Origin: Liquidambar formosana
Taxonomy: Eukaryota; Streptophyta; Magnoliopsida; Saxifragales; Altingiaceae
Length of the DNA stretch: 64,000 nucleotides
Reading direction: 5' to 3'
Assembly (NCBI GenBank): GCA_039720395.1
Contig: CM077832.1
Span: 34,275,258-34,339,257 of the forward strand
Part shown: in pieces, positions 45,001 through 58,700 of the stretch
Layout of the letters: every line of letters starts with the position of its first letter
Numbering within the stretch: position 1 is the first letter of the stretch
Program-made: the position numbers and the translations under genes
Notes under the pieces: generated by a model
Seen by the model: only the letters and a program-made list of their open reading frames with translations
Databases searched by the model: none
What the model was told of the DNA's origin: nothing

Positions 45001-48000
45001 CAACACACACGCCAATATCCTCATTACACAGATTACAATTATTTGATGCCTTTATTGTCGATATTTGGAATCTTATGAAGCACAAGACAAGAGTACCTTT
45101 GTTACAATTCCCTAATTGGAAACCCTCAAGAAGAGAAATACCCACGCAGCACAGGCACAGGGGCAGGGAAGGGGTTAAGGTGGGAGAACAAAACGAAAGC
45201 AAAACCATAATTACTAGAGTTTACCTCAAGTTAGTAGCAGATAAAATGCTTTTTACATAACCAGGACTCCATCCCTCATATCTCCCCCACACAACAACAA
45301 CCCCCCCCCCCCCCCAAACACCAATAAAAAGAAAAAAAATTGTATCAACTACCTCACACTAGTATTCTTGTCCAAGTTACATGACATGTCGGTTTATTAA
45401 GGTCACCATGCCAGACCCTTATATCCATGTCAGACAGACTATGTTATATAGGTTAAGTAGGTCAGTGCTATCTTTTAAATTGGACAAAAATCTAAAGGAG
45501 CTGCGGGGATAGTATCTAGTAGATACTACAAACCGTTCACATTTGATTCCACCAACAGATATATGCATCACGGCCAACCAGCCAACCACACTAAGAACAG
45601 TATTGGGTTATAGCATCACATTTGACATAGATGCCATATACAAAACAATACTCCTTCCGTCCCACAAAGATAGGCCATGTTTGACAAAACATGCAGTTTA
45701 AGAAAACCCATCATTTCATTGACTTGTCACCTATTAAAACTCTATTTTTCCAAAAGTACCCCTCTCCTACTTTCTATTGGGTTTTGTTTTAAAGGCAATT
45801 ATCGAAATAACAAGGGATAGAATAGGAAGTTCAAAAAAATTATGATTTGAATTTTCAAAATGGACAAACATTTTGGGACCAAAAAAATAAAAGTTACAAA
45901 AATGGCCTATCTTTGTGGGACAGAGGGAGTAATAAAACACATAACAAAGAGAACAAGATAATACACTATACTCCGTCAACACTCCTTATTTGGATGTTGA
46001 CTTCTAAACTTTGTCAAGTATGCTACCAAGAAGGGTAATATAATAATGTAAAATTTTCAGTAAATAATGTCCAAGCAACTTCCCAAGGAAAAACTAAATT
46101 TTTTAAAAGGGAAAGACTGAGTGTTTCAGATGAAAGCAAGTATTATGACCTTCAAACCAATACAAAAGGTGTGCAACTGTGACCCCCACTGGCATGCAGC
46201 TTCAGATTCAGCCATATGACGGGAAGCCACAGCAGCAACAAGTGATGAGTCCAATCCTCCAGACAAAAGTACACCAAATGGCACATCTGTCATAAGTCTC
46301 TTCAATACAGCCTGCATATATTAAAAATAAACAGTATAAGAAGTAAGAAGTTCTAAAATTTAACAAAATAAGACACTGAGGTAATCAATAATCTGTCAAG
46401 GTAAACACAATAATCTAATCTAACAGATGCTTTTAATAAAATAAAGAAATGCTTAAATTGCAGATAAGATTAAATAGTAACACAAATTACTAGCATCATA
46501 GCTGTCACCACATCTGCCCCATGGCCCCATCAGGCAAAAGTTTAGGTGATACGAATACCATGCCAGTATTCAAATCTCACTAATACACTTCTCATAACAA
46601 CAACAAAAGGACATATGTGGGAAGCTATAAAGTTTAGACAAGTATATAAGGACTGTCCAGAGCATGCCTTCTCAAACGCCTCGCGTAAAACAAGGGGATC
46701 ATATGGAGTAGAAGGTGTGTGCTCCAAAAACCATGGTGGGTTATACCATCTTTTGAGCGTTCCTGCAATGTCAAATTTAAACAGATAATATAACTGGCAC
46801 CACTTACAAAATCAGAAAAAAATTGATAGATAATACATAAATGAACAAATAAATAAAAATTAACAATAACACGTACAACAGTGAAAAGTCTACAGTTCAT
46901 TGTAAAAATAGATATTTGAAAAACTAAAAAAAATTTGAAGTAATCTTTTAATGGTTACAACTACGAAAAAAAGGGAAGAAAAAAAAAAAGGAGGGGGGTG
47001 TACAAAGTTTACAACCTTTTATATTCAAATATCTTTGAACACTCATAAAAAAAATTTGCCAAATTTTTGCAATATGTCTTACATCAGCTCTGAAAAAGAC
47101 ATTTTTATTTTCTCCTTTATTTTTCCAAGGTGGAAAAGAAATTAAACAGGTGAAAGACATCGAAAGATTTTTATCATAATCTGGACCTAATAAGATCATA
47201 TGACTAAATATAGATCTAAATTTTCATAAAAGGTCTTAAAAATCTCCCCGAAAAGAAAGGCTATAGATATCATTAGGATAAGGGAGTTATAGCTTGCAAA
47301 ATTTTACTTATCCAAAAAAAAAAAAAAAAAAAGCTTGCAAAATTTCTCCACATTGACTACAAAACAAGAATGGAGAATCACGACCATGCCATACTAAAAA
47401 TTTAATACCAATTTAAAAAAGCACAACAGATCGTCTCTTAAGCAAAATAAAACTTCAACATTCATTAGCCTAACATGCATACCACTTTTGCTAGAATATA
47501 CGTGCCCAGGAAGGAAAGACATGAATCTTTCACAATCATCACTTAGAGCTTTCATTTCGGAGGCAAACCAAATTGATCCTACAAAGAAAGTAACATTTGG
47601 CAAACTTAGAGGTAATGCATTCCTTATAGGATCCTAAAAATTATATAAAAAACATAAAATGAAATAACGAACTGTTTGCCATGCACAAAACAAGCATAAA
47701 CTGAACCAATGAGACCGATTTAAATTGAACTGAAACTTAAGTTCTTTTATAAAATTGATTTTGAAATAATTGAACACAAAAGCTCAGTAAAGCAAAAGAA
47801 GAAATATGACATAAAAATTTACAAGTGTAGTTATGCAGTTTTCTAGGCTGCAACATTTTTCCCTCCTCAAACCCACCTTGTACCATTAATATAGGCCCGA
47901 TGACTAGCTAGGATCACCCTATTTCAACCAATCCAACTGTATATCAGCTAAAGCAAACACCAACACATTTTGCATACATTTCGCTTTGATGAAGATCACT

Positions 48001-51000
48001 AGTGAAGAGCTTGTATGAAGGCCAAACTAGAGGAAAAAAGAAAAATGAACAGAAACTTCCTCTTTTGCCCTTAACATCGTCAACAGGTCCTTGACAAAGT
48101 AAATTATCATGACATATAAAAGCGGCATGGTAATATATGGCCGATAGATATCATAAGCTATAGCCACCCCAATAATTAAAGGATCTATTGGTTTTCAATT
48201 AAGTTATACAAAATGGAAAAAGTCCAATATTTATCACCACATTATTAACAACCATGTCTTACTAAACAGCTTCAACACCCCATAACAAACCACTCCTACA
48301 AAACAAAATAGGAGAGCATTGGAATGCAACCCATGTCGGATGTCAAATAGATTTTTAACAAAACGTAACAGTATTATTTAAAATGTCAAAATATTAATAA
48401 TAAAAATAAACTGAAAAATTGTACCAACACCTTGAAATTTGGACTCAAGCAAGTCAAACCACAGTTTGGACCATGCTTAACGGTCTTATTAAAGAAGTAG
48501 AGTCCTAATAATAAATAATAACTGAAAAAGTGTTCAAACAACTTGAAACTCTAAGCAATGCTTGGACCATACACCCCCACCAGATCTGTAAACAAATAGA
48601 GGATTTTTTTCATGAGAGACCTCCATAGACAAATCACCAAATGGTGAGTTCCACTCAACTGCTTGTCCATAAGCAACGTCAAGATACATCCATTTTTTCC
48701 ACACGATAACTTCCAAATGCATTTGAATACCTATCCAGGTGCACAAAGAAAAAGGAACTCTGACTAATGTTATCCACAACAACAACAAGAAGGACAGCAA
48801 CAACAATGCTAATAATTCACAATGCCATAACCCTACTTTTTGAATAGCTCATGCATCTTGTATAACAACTTAAGCGTATCAGAAGCCACGTCATGTATTA
48901 AATTTATTAGGAATAACTCCTTTAATGCCTCATTTGTGCAGCTTTTCTCAGAAGCCGAATTGGTATCACCTAGGAATGCTGCATGCAACAACATTCAGAC
49001 ATAACCATCTCCGGGGCATTACCCTAGAGTAATAAAATTATAGAAGCAAATTTAAAGCGCAAAGACCTAATTTAAGATACATACCATCAAGACCCCAGCC
49101 CATGTAAAGTGGGGTGATACCAATAGCATCCCGAGCTGCAATAAAACTTTTGTCCCGGGTGTCAAGAAGGACAAAGGAGAACATTCCATCCAACATGTCC
49201 ACGAAACCTTCTCCATATTCTTCATACTAGCAAAATTAAATAGGAAGTTGGTTCAAAAACAAAAGAAAGAAACACATAAAAGAAAGAACTGAAGAATGTC
49301 TGCAAGACATTGTTTGTATTTGCTATTATGAAATCATGTCCACCATTATTCATGATTTACTCATATTTAACACCATCCAATGTCCCATATAGTAATCAGA
49401 AATTGACAAGGTGAATGGACCGCCACACCACAAGGTCTAAATAAATTCTCAAGTACTTACGAGATGTGCAATCACTTCACAGTCACTTCCAGTTCGGAAC
49501 TGATGAGACTTCAGCTTTTCTCTTAAGAGTTTATGGTTATATATCTCCCCATTAACCTATAAGCAAAAGTTCAATAAATCATACATGAGGTTAATTCACA
49601 AATTATAAAGTAAATTACACAAGGGAAGGTGTAGATAAGATTTCAGTCTTCAAAACTTCTCCATATTGAACTGACTGCAAAAGATAAAAATGGAAGCTGA
49701 AATAAAACAATGGTCATATCCCATTTAGATTCAATTATTACTGGCCATGAACACTGATAGTCTGTAAGAAAATATCAGGTTTGGAACAAGAATTTTTTGT
49801 TTGGGGTCGCTACCTATGTACTAACATACATACACAAGGGCATATATACATACAATGTATGTTTGTGTATTGTGTGTGGGTGGAGAAATAAATTTGGAGG
49901 TGTCATTTTATTAAATTTAAGGGGTGCCACTTCATCAAATTAAACACATTCTAAATGTTCAAAAAAAATTTGGGGGTGCCATGGCCCCCCAACACTATGT
50001 GTGGTTCCGTCCCTGGATAATATAATGCAAGGAAATGCCCACAGCCATTAATCAGGATGTTTAAAAACAAAAGTAAAATAAACAAATAACTAAATAAAGT
50101 GAAATTTTGGAAGGTGACAATCCCTATCAATGAAGAGTTCTGTTGTTCTTCCCCCAACTTTCCAACAACTCTCCAATCTCCATTACAAGAAAATAACCAA
50201 ATTCCAAAATTTGCATCTGGATAACATTCTGTTCTCAAAACAAAATGCCTAGCCATCTCAAAAGTTGGTGTAATCATGTAAATAATGTCATTAGAATTCT
50301 CTTATTTGTATTTAATCTGGTATAGGTCACAAACCCCAATTACAAAACAGCATTGAAGGAACAAAATGTACCTGACAAACATAAGAACAACCCATGTGCC
50401 ATGACACATCTGACCAATTATAATACTTTTAACCCAGAAAACTGGCAGGAAACCTAAATTCATTATGGAACAAGTCCAAGGTTACATGTTGCCTGCATGG
50501 TCTTAAAACTCCTGAGATAGTTGAGGTCTCTCTTCTCTGCTGATCTCAAAATAAAATCCTCATGTGATCTCTTTTTTTTTTTTCTTTTTTTTTTTGATTT
50601 TTTTTTTTTTAATGAAGTAAAATATGTATTAATACCAAAAGGCTAGGCCCAAGTACATGAGACATATAGAAGTTCAAAGCAACAAGGAACATGTGATCTC
50701 TTTTTTAACATAATATTGCTAGTATCAGCAGCAGATCTCGACATGGGCAAGAATCAAAATATTGTTAATATTTCAAGAGTTTTAATACCATTTTTTAACA
50801 ACATAAGCAATATGTTGACCAATGCTTTGTTAAAATCTAAAGCATATCCATGTTCTTTTACAGATTTTTTAAGAAAGCGCTTATTGGACGAGCATTTGCA
50901 GCCCTTCAATGACTACAAAAAGCTGTATATAAGAATCTCAATGCTCAAAGCCTCAAATTTTGAGTAGGTAAGGCCATCTTCTCCTAATATTCAGCATCCT

Positions 51001-54000
51001 CAATTTAAGAATTCTCATTCTTCTTCACCAATCAAACTTGTCCTCATGGTTTTCTGAGAAATTAATTTTTAATCCTTAGTCTCTTGGTCTCTACTCTCCA
51101 TATACTATGGGCCCGTTTGGCAGTGCGGTGTGTTAGCATTAAAGTACTTCTTGGTAAAAATAAGTGCTTTTACAACCGTTTGGCATGCAATCGGATGTGC
51201 GTTAGTGGAAAGAGGAAAAGAGCATAAAAGCTCTTTCAGTAGAAGTTAGGCAGGGACAGCTTTTCTGAGAAGAGGATAAAACCTCTAACACGGGAAGTGG
51301 TTTCCATGTTTAATGAATTTTTTTGGATGGACCCTATTGCCCATATTTATATTTCAAGAGGACAATCAAGCCCATGAACTGATATTGCTATTTGCTAAAA
51401 AAAGAAACCTCAAAACAGAGGATCATTAATTTATTGGTCTCCAACTTCATCTGACACATTTTTTGGGTCCCATGAACCATGTATATAGTTATATTACTAG
51501 ATATTCATGTAAACAGACGGAGGAGCAAAATCTGAGGGTTTTTTTTTTTTTGTGCTCACACATGGGGAATCACACAAATGAAGATGCCCACATATAAGTT
51601 CAGGATTAGAATTTTTTGGACTCGTCACTTACACTCTAATATACCTACACGACATAGTCCAAAAGAGTTCCATGGAAATATAAATATATAGTTTTGGTCA
51701 GGTGGGACATGTTAATATAAGTTATGTGAGTATCATGTATTATGAGTTGTATCCCGTGTATTAACGCGTCCAATATACCTTGTAACCTATCAATGCACGA
51801 GGTACAAACATCATCATGTTCTTACTTGACTGTCATCCTACATATATATATATATACACACAAAATGGCATACATATTTGAAGGAAAACTAGGTGGTATA
51901 TGTACATATAAAATCTAGAAAGAAACCAAAAAAAAAAAAAACCCTAATAGATAAAAAGTTATTTAGTTGTATAATACCAAACAGAGAGATAAACACTTTT
52001 AAAAAAGGTATTATAGTCAAATTCAAGGTTAATAAGTGAAACAAATATGATTACCAAACAGATAAAAGACACTTTTTACATTAGAAGCTCTTTTAAGTAT
52101 CCAGCAACCAAACACAGTCAAACCTCTTTACAACAATCTCTTCTCTACATAGATCTTTTCAATAAAGTACTTTTCTAAAAGATACAGCTGTGCCAAACGG
52201 GCCCTATATCGATTGACGTATTCTATATGCTCAGCACTATACAAACAAAGCTACAAATATAAACATTCCTTCCAAAATATTTCCTTTCAAGGAACTCAAG
52301 TATCAATGTTAACTTTTCATCTGCCCGTCAACGGAGTAAGGTCCAATTGTAGAAGATCTAGTCCAGTTCTTTAATCAAGACAGCGGAAAATAACAGCTGA
52401 GAATCATGCACGTCTCCATAGAATCTCCATGTACTTTTACCCAACTAACTGTAGTAAGTGAATGCCATATGATAAGTTAACTCTAAGTCCTAGTCCTACC
52501 ACATATCACGTATTTCATCAAATTGTGTTTATCTCCAAGCAATGATTTTCAAGTTAATTGTCCCTAAATATTTGTTAAAATTTTACCATTTTTGAAGTTG
52601 AATATTTGAAACTCAATAAAATCAACCCAATGGGTTACTAAAATTCAAGACCAAACTATATGTATTAATGAATAATTGAATATACAGTAGCATATGCATG
52701 TATAAATCTATACCAAACTTTTTAGCAAAAGCATGTATTACCAATTTAATATGTACAATCATCACTCGTTATCCTCAATAAAAATAAATAAATAAATACC
52801 GTGACAACAACTGTTTTGTCTTCGTTGTAAAGTGGCTGATCTCCAGATGTAGGATCTACAATAGCTAATCGCTGATGAGCAAGATAACAATTCTGATGGC
52901 AATGCAAGCCACTCCAATCAGGCCCTCGATGGCGTAACCTATGACAAGTTGTTGGAAACAATAAAAAACAATAAGGCAATATGTTCTATCAAGGAAATAC
53001 TAAAAGAATGCCAATAATTAGGAAGATGAGGTCATTTAGATACTTTGGATCCTAGTTCAAAACAACAGCAAAATAATAATAATAATAATAAAATATACTA
53101 ACATAAATAAAAAACTGGAAACTGGTAAAACTACAGAAAATAATTAGCCACTGCAAGTTTGGAAGGAGTTATTAACAATAATAACTTCTCCCAATGCTAG
53201 CTTTCGCAAAGGATATGGGTTCCTGATATAAATACAGCAAAAGCAAGTTCCCTGTTCCCACATTTTCTACAAAAGATGTTTGGAAAGTTTCAACTGAAGT
53301 ACCAAACAAATCAGAAACACTTGAGCTTATCTTTGTTGTATCCCCAATGGTACTCATTGATCAATTATAATTATCAATGGTCAAGGATACAAATAAACAA
53401 GTCACTAGCACTTGTCCAGATATTTAGGGTCAGCAACAAAATCTTACTCTATCATTCCAGTCTGAGAAGTTTAATTGTCACCTAAACATGGAGTTTTAAA
53501 CAACTTTTTGTTTTTATCCCATCATTTTGGTCTTTCTTAGTTCCTTTACTGCCTCTACTTCATATTAACCCAACTCTTCACACGGGTGACAGCATCAGTG
53601 TCTTAGTCAAAGGATAGTAACAATTATCGACAAGAAGTTCAGAGAATTCATTAAATAGCAACAAATTGCTTGAGAAGAACTAGAACACATTTAAAACTGG
53701 AAAATGTACAAGAATGAGCACATGTTGCATGAAATTATTGATGGACAACAACAATGAAATGCTTTTAGCACTACCTGAATCTCAAAAAACGCATAAAATA
53801 TGGAAACTAACCCTGAACAGAATTAAAATGTATCCATAAAACTATCAAACAATGCATGTGATAATCGATAGACCCAAAAAAATCATTAGAAGTTTAGAAC
53901 CTTAGAAGCACAAAGGAGAGAAGGGGCGAAAGCGCCTTTGGGGGTGGGCTTAGAAGGTTATAAGGTTTGGGGTGCAGGAAGCATCCATATTATGCATATA

Positions 54001-55069
54001 AAACAAGGACCAGCTAATATTTTAAGTGAATTTAACCATCTCCTCACGCTTCACACAAAGCTATGTCAAGTAAAGCCCTTTGCTTTCTGAAACTATGATA
54101 TATTCTCTGTAAATTGGCTAAGAAACAAATGAATTAAACCTCTTCAAGGCAGTGATGGTTTAGAGTTCACATTCCCATCATTTACTGTTTAATCACCAAG
54201 TGCTCTATCGTTATTCTTGTCAAATTTTGGTCTAATACTGAACCCTGTGGGGGATGATCAAATTCGTTCAATTAATCTTCTCAAATTGGATGGCATGAAA
54301 TGAGTAGTGAAAAGTTTTCAAATGAACGTGAGAAATTCGCAGATCCCCTGCAAGCAGTGTGCAAAAGGGTTTGAACGAAAAATATTACTCACAATAGTAA
54401 ACCTGTTAGTTGCAAAAAACCCTTCTTTAAAAATAAAAATAAAAACTATATGATAAATTTCTCATCCAAAAACAAGATAAATTCAGTAACATTATTCTCC
54501 CCATAAGATAGCCCCTCGTTCTTGACAAAGGGCTCCAGCCATACTGCCACCATATTAGTGATTGGAGTGGCAAGGTCAGAAGTCCAGTGAGTCAATTGGT
54601 AATCTGTTCAACTATAAAATGTGAAAATTTGTAAATTGTTGTACCGCTCAAACGTATTAATGTGCCATTCCACCGTTAATGTGCTTTCACTAAGACATGA
54701 AGCGAGTCCTTTGTTCTCTTTTAGGCCCCCCCCCCACAAAAAAAAAAAAAAAAGAAAAAAAGAAAAAAGAAGTCCAATTACACTTTGGTAATCACAATGA
54801 TAATGCGATATTAGAGTACCAACTGGGTCTTCAAATGCTATATAAAACACAATGGGGTAACATAATTACTGTCCCGTTTGCCCATTATCTTGCCTGATAA
54901 AGCAATGCTGACCTTATCACTCTCACATAATTTGACCATTAACTTTATTGGAATGACAAAGTAGAATGATTTCCATTTTGCCAACCCAGCCCTAGTTCTA
55001 CAGCCACGCAAATCTACCCAATCAATTATAGCTTTTTCTCTATTACTCCTCAATAATCTATTTTATATA

Positions 55070-55113
<44 letters not shown>

Positions 55114-55675
55114 TATACAGAGATGATCCCATCAGCACGTGCTGATATAAGTTACACCAGCACTATGCATTGAGGGTTGTACCCCTTGCATTGATTCAAT
55201 GCATTTCACATCTCACTAATGCAAAAGGTACAACTCCCAATACAGGTTTTGATATAAGTTATATCAGCACGTGCTTACCTGATCATCATCCTATAGATAT
55301 ATATACTCCTATCATCATAATGCCAAGCCATACAATCGCGGCGAATCACAGTTGGCTAATTCCTGAGGTAATTGAATCATCTCTCTCTCGCAAAAAGAAG
55401 CATTCAACTAATGAAAATTTAACAACAAACAGAACATGCACGAATATTCAAAATTTCGAGTATAAAAGATCATGAAAATACATGCTGCTTTAATCGGATA
55501 AACTACATAAATATTCATCAATCATTCAACATCTTTTATATCGAGAGAAAGAAAAAAGAATGGAAAATATATGCATTTTCATATATGTCTGTTACCTCCG
55601 AGAGAGTTCAATGATTCTGGAGCGCTTGGCCTGAGAGTTGTCGACGCAACCGAAGACGGCGAGTATTCCACACAT
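42035..55675 (-). CDS. ASN2: Asparagine synthetase (glutamine-hydrolysing), 14 exons
   Basis: Minus-strand exons 55596-55675, 52800-52938, 49461-49556, 49085-49226, 47483-47578, 46668-46762, 46150-46311, 44662-44742, 44337-44558, 44063-44197, 43291-43371, 43009-43095, 42690-42797 and 42035-42268 join in phase to 585 aa. The enzyme makes Asn from Asp with Gln nitrogen and ATP in the cytosol, for nitrogen transport. Cys2 after the start Met is the glutaminase nucleophile; [20 protein letters not shown] and NGEIYNH mark the class II glutaminase domain. SGGLDS at 233-238 is the ATP-pyrophosphatase loop, and SGEGSDE (341-347) with EARVPFLD belong to the synthetase domain. The start has the strong context GCCGCCATGT. 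All introns are GT-AG except intron 6, which is GC-AG. The ASN2 symbol rests partly on the annexin neighbour. Confidence 0.93.
45651..45929. mobile_element. Stowaway-type MITE in asparagine synthetase intron 7
   Basis: The 279-bp element starts CTCCTTCCGTCCCACAAAG and ends CTTTGTGGGACAGAGGGAG, an inverted repeat of about 30 bp, with TA on both sides (45649-45650 and 45930-45931). The CTCCNTCCGTCCC end is typical of Tc1/mariner-derived Stowaway elements. Confidence 0.85.
49776..50015. mobile_element. Small hAT-like element in asparagine synthetase intron 2
   Basis: The left end CAGGTTTGGAAC and the reverse complement of the right end CAGGGACGGAAC match at 9 of 12 bases. Near-identical 8-bp flanks GAAAATAT (49768-49775) and GATAATAT (50016-50023) fit a hAT target duplication with one change. 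No coding capacity. Confidence 0.6.
50575..50692 (-). mobile_element. LINE tail relic in asparagine synthetase intron 2
   Basis: A long T-rich run is followed by a stretch with AAAAGGCTAGGCCCAAGTAC and ATGAGACATA. A similar stretch is found at 19620-19675 inside the hAT element, so this is a dispersed repeat, probably the 3' end of a minus-strand retroelement. Confidence 0.4.
51109..52204. mobile_element. Inverted-repeat DNA element, 1.1 kb, in asparagine synthetase intron 2
   Basis: The 14-bp end GGGCCCGTTTGGCA (51109-51122) is matched exactly in reverse at 52191-52204, and TAT flanks both ends (51106-51108 and 52205-52207). Looser inverted similarity (AAAGTACTT on both arms) follows inside. 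No transposase frame is visible. The ends look like PIF/Harbinger-type or other plant MITEs; the superfamily is not settled. Confidence 0.65.
55122..55290. mobile_element. Palindromic MITE in asparagine synthetase intron 1
   Basis: The sequence folds back on itself over about 170 bp: GATGATCCCATCAGCACGTG on the left pairs with CACGTGCTTACCTGATCATC on the right, and GTTGTACC in the left arm pairs with GGTACAAC in the right arm. A diverged relative lies at about 51699-51842. It follows a long TA microsatellite (about 55074-55110). Confidence 0.7.
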
Positions 55676-55775
55676 GGCGGCTTCTCTCTCTCTCTCTCTG
55701 AACTCTGACTGCGCCTGAAGAGAGCGTCAGAGAAGAAAGCGTGGGAATGGAAATGTTGGCAGCTGAAAGGCGAGG

Positions 55776-55782
55776 ATTTATA
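55776..55782 (-). promoter_or_regulatory. Candidate TATA box of asparagine synthetase
   Basis: On the minus strand TATAAAT lies about 105 bp before the ATG, in a GC-richer context, followed by a leader with a GA repeat (CT on the plus strand at about 55684-55699). Confidence 0.7.
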
Positions 55783-58700
55783 GGCCTTTGATCACGGCCG
55801 TTGATTCTGACCAACCCCTACAGATTCCACTTTAAATGTACTGCGTATTTAGACTTTAGGGCTGTTACCACTGTTGGAGATTCGAATTGGTCATGACTCG
55901 TGACTAAGGAAGGGGGATCCGGGATCTTCCTCCAGGCAAATGCTACGTATGTTACGGTAACTCTCCGGATTATGTGCACCTTAGCTCTTAACCGTTGGAT
56001 GATTTACCTGTCTTAAATTTGAGCTGTGCCTCTCTCTTCCTTTTTTTTTTATTTTTTTATTTTTTTATTGTGGAGGTGGGAGTACGGATTGGTGCCACCA
56101 TCTTGGGTTGAGAGGATTGCGACACATCGATACAATAAAGCAAATAGACTGTTCAAATTAAAAGATCAAAAAGTTGTTGAGACGATTTCAATGAGAGTGT
56201 TATTTTATCTTTTAATTTTAATTATTCATTTGCTTTATTGCATCAAGGTATTTAAATTGTAAAAGTAAATTAGCATTAATGCAAATTAGACCTAATAATT
56301 AAAATCTTTTTAAAGAATGGAAGGGATTTTCCTACAGAAATTCATCTCTCCAAAATAATATTTCTCTTAATTTAATGGTCTAAATTAGCTACAAAATCTT
56401 TTGCTTTATTTCTTTCCACATCAACATGAAAGATTTTGATGTTTCATACTACTCTCTAAAATTATTCCTCTTTTAGTTCTATATGTATAATCTATTGGTT
56501 TTATTAATATACTTATCAAAGATAACTTGATTATGGGTTTAAGTTACATAAGTGATAAGTGCAGGTAAAAAAAATATATTACTTTTGTCTTTAAAATTTA
56601 TAATCCATACTTTAAACTTATAACTTGTATGTAATCCATTCTAATCTTATAAGACATTCTTGATGTAAGAGATTTTTCATTTCCACCTTTATTTTTAATC
56701 AACGGCTCAAATTCTAGTTATCACAAATCCCACTTTTTCCGTTCTTCTACATCTTGGCCGTTGTATCAAAAAATAAGTGAATGATATCAAAAGTTCATGT
56801 GTACCTTATCTTATGTAGGATTCTAAATAGATCGGAATTGTGTGGTGCTACATACACTAGATTCATGCACCAAATGGGCTTATTACAATGTTACTACTAT
56901 CACGTCGGTCAATTAATAAAAAGTGACTGAATTTTATTTTATTTTTTCCTTTCGATAATAAGCGGCAAAAAGTGAGTGAATGAATAGGGTAAATTTTCAT
57001 TTTCAATTTCAATAGTATATAAATGCGTGTCAAACATATATAAATGATGATATTGAATTATTTATAGTCCAAATCAGTGAAGACTTTATGGCATGCGGGT
57101 CCAACGGGTACGAAATTATACAGCTAATATCTTGATGCATACAAATTGAATTTTTCATCTTTGGTATAAAGGTATTTGGTAAAGGCAACTTGCGTTGCAT
57201 CGCAAGAAAACATGTGTTCCAAAGTCGCGGGATTGTGGTATTGGCCGACCATAATTGGCTTATATGGTCGAATTATCACATTGACAATTTTGACTAGTAT
57301 TACCTTCGGAACATGATTTTCATTCCCTTTGCCGGTTTTTATAGTTGGGAGGATATCATTCCCTTGAATTGTGAGACTTCCTCACTAAAATAGGATCGAT
57401 CAGTTGACCTTAGATTGATCATTTCTTTAACCCGAGGTTAGTTAGGGTGTAATTATCTTTCTTCCTTTTTTGTATCTTTCCCATATTCATTGACAAAGGG
57501 AGATTGAGCTAGGAGAGGAATTATGATTAGATCTGTTGAGCTGAACGAGCTGGAAGTTGGCAAGATGAGCCCATGGGCCTAGTCGGCCGGGGAAGGTTAT
57601 AGAAGCCCTCCTAGCTTGTGTCGGGCCATTGGGACCTGATCAAATGCTTTTGGGCTCATTGACCCATTTTGAGCCTCATGCGAGTTACGGATTGAATCAT
57701 TTTGTTTTTTTTTTTTTTTTTTTCTCTCAACAAAGATTTCCGAGACTTTGATTTTGACTAATCCTTTAGTCATATGCAATCTCCTCGTTCTACACACGCT
57801 AGGTATTACTAAGCCCTTTGGGGTCTTAGGAATAGCCTCAAAGAGGATTAACGCTTTCATGGAGTTTTGAACACTCAACTTATGCTTCCTGAGACGCTTA
57901 TCAAGGCTTGACTTGCTATTAGGCTAATCTCTTGAGGTTGGTTGAAACCATATTTGATTGTATCCATTATAGATTTCTTTTGAGAGGTGATTGAACAAAA
58001 TGTGGTCACTGCCAAATCATTAGGAAATGAAATTATGAATAAAAATTTGGCTCTTTTGTTTTTTTATTTTATTTAATTTATTTTATCTCTTTGTAATAAA
58101 AACTTAAGCCTTTTATTATTACAGAGCACTATTTAAAAATAAAAAATAAAAAAAATGATTATGCTTGTTTCATCATAATATGATTTATAGTGTCAACTCA
58201 TTCATTATTATTACTCCGTATGAAATTTTCCTACTCGGCCAACCCCCAAAAAATAAAATAAAATTTTGGGGGCATTTGGACGTGAATGTGTCAATGTCAA
58301 ACTCTCCCCTCCCACCCTAAAACCAAAACAACGGTCCAAAAAAATTTGGTTATTTGTAATTCAATTTCACCTTTTGCTGCATGCTCCATTGTTTTAAGAT
58401 AGTCCTCATAGTCTATCATCCTTTGATGGCCCAAAAACATGTTCTCACAATCTTATGCAGTGAGGCAAGACTATTGTGGATTGGCAACTGGTCCATATTT
58501 TTAGGGAAGAAAATTATTGTGTGCTGATTCCCTTTTTCTTTTTTTGTAAATTTGGATTTGCTGCTTGGGCAAACAAGGTGCTTGGCAGTTGGATATGTGA
58601 CACATCATCCAATAAGATTTGATCTAGGCCTTAAACACCATACATCCAATGAGACATACATATTCATTTCTGAGTTTTTTCTATGTTGTACTACTGATTA

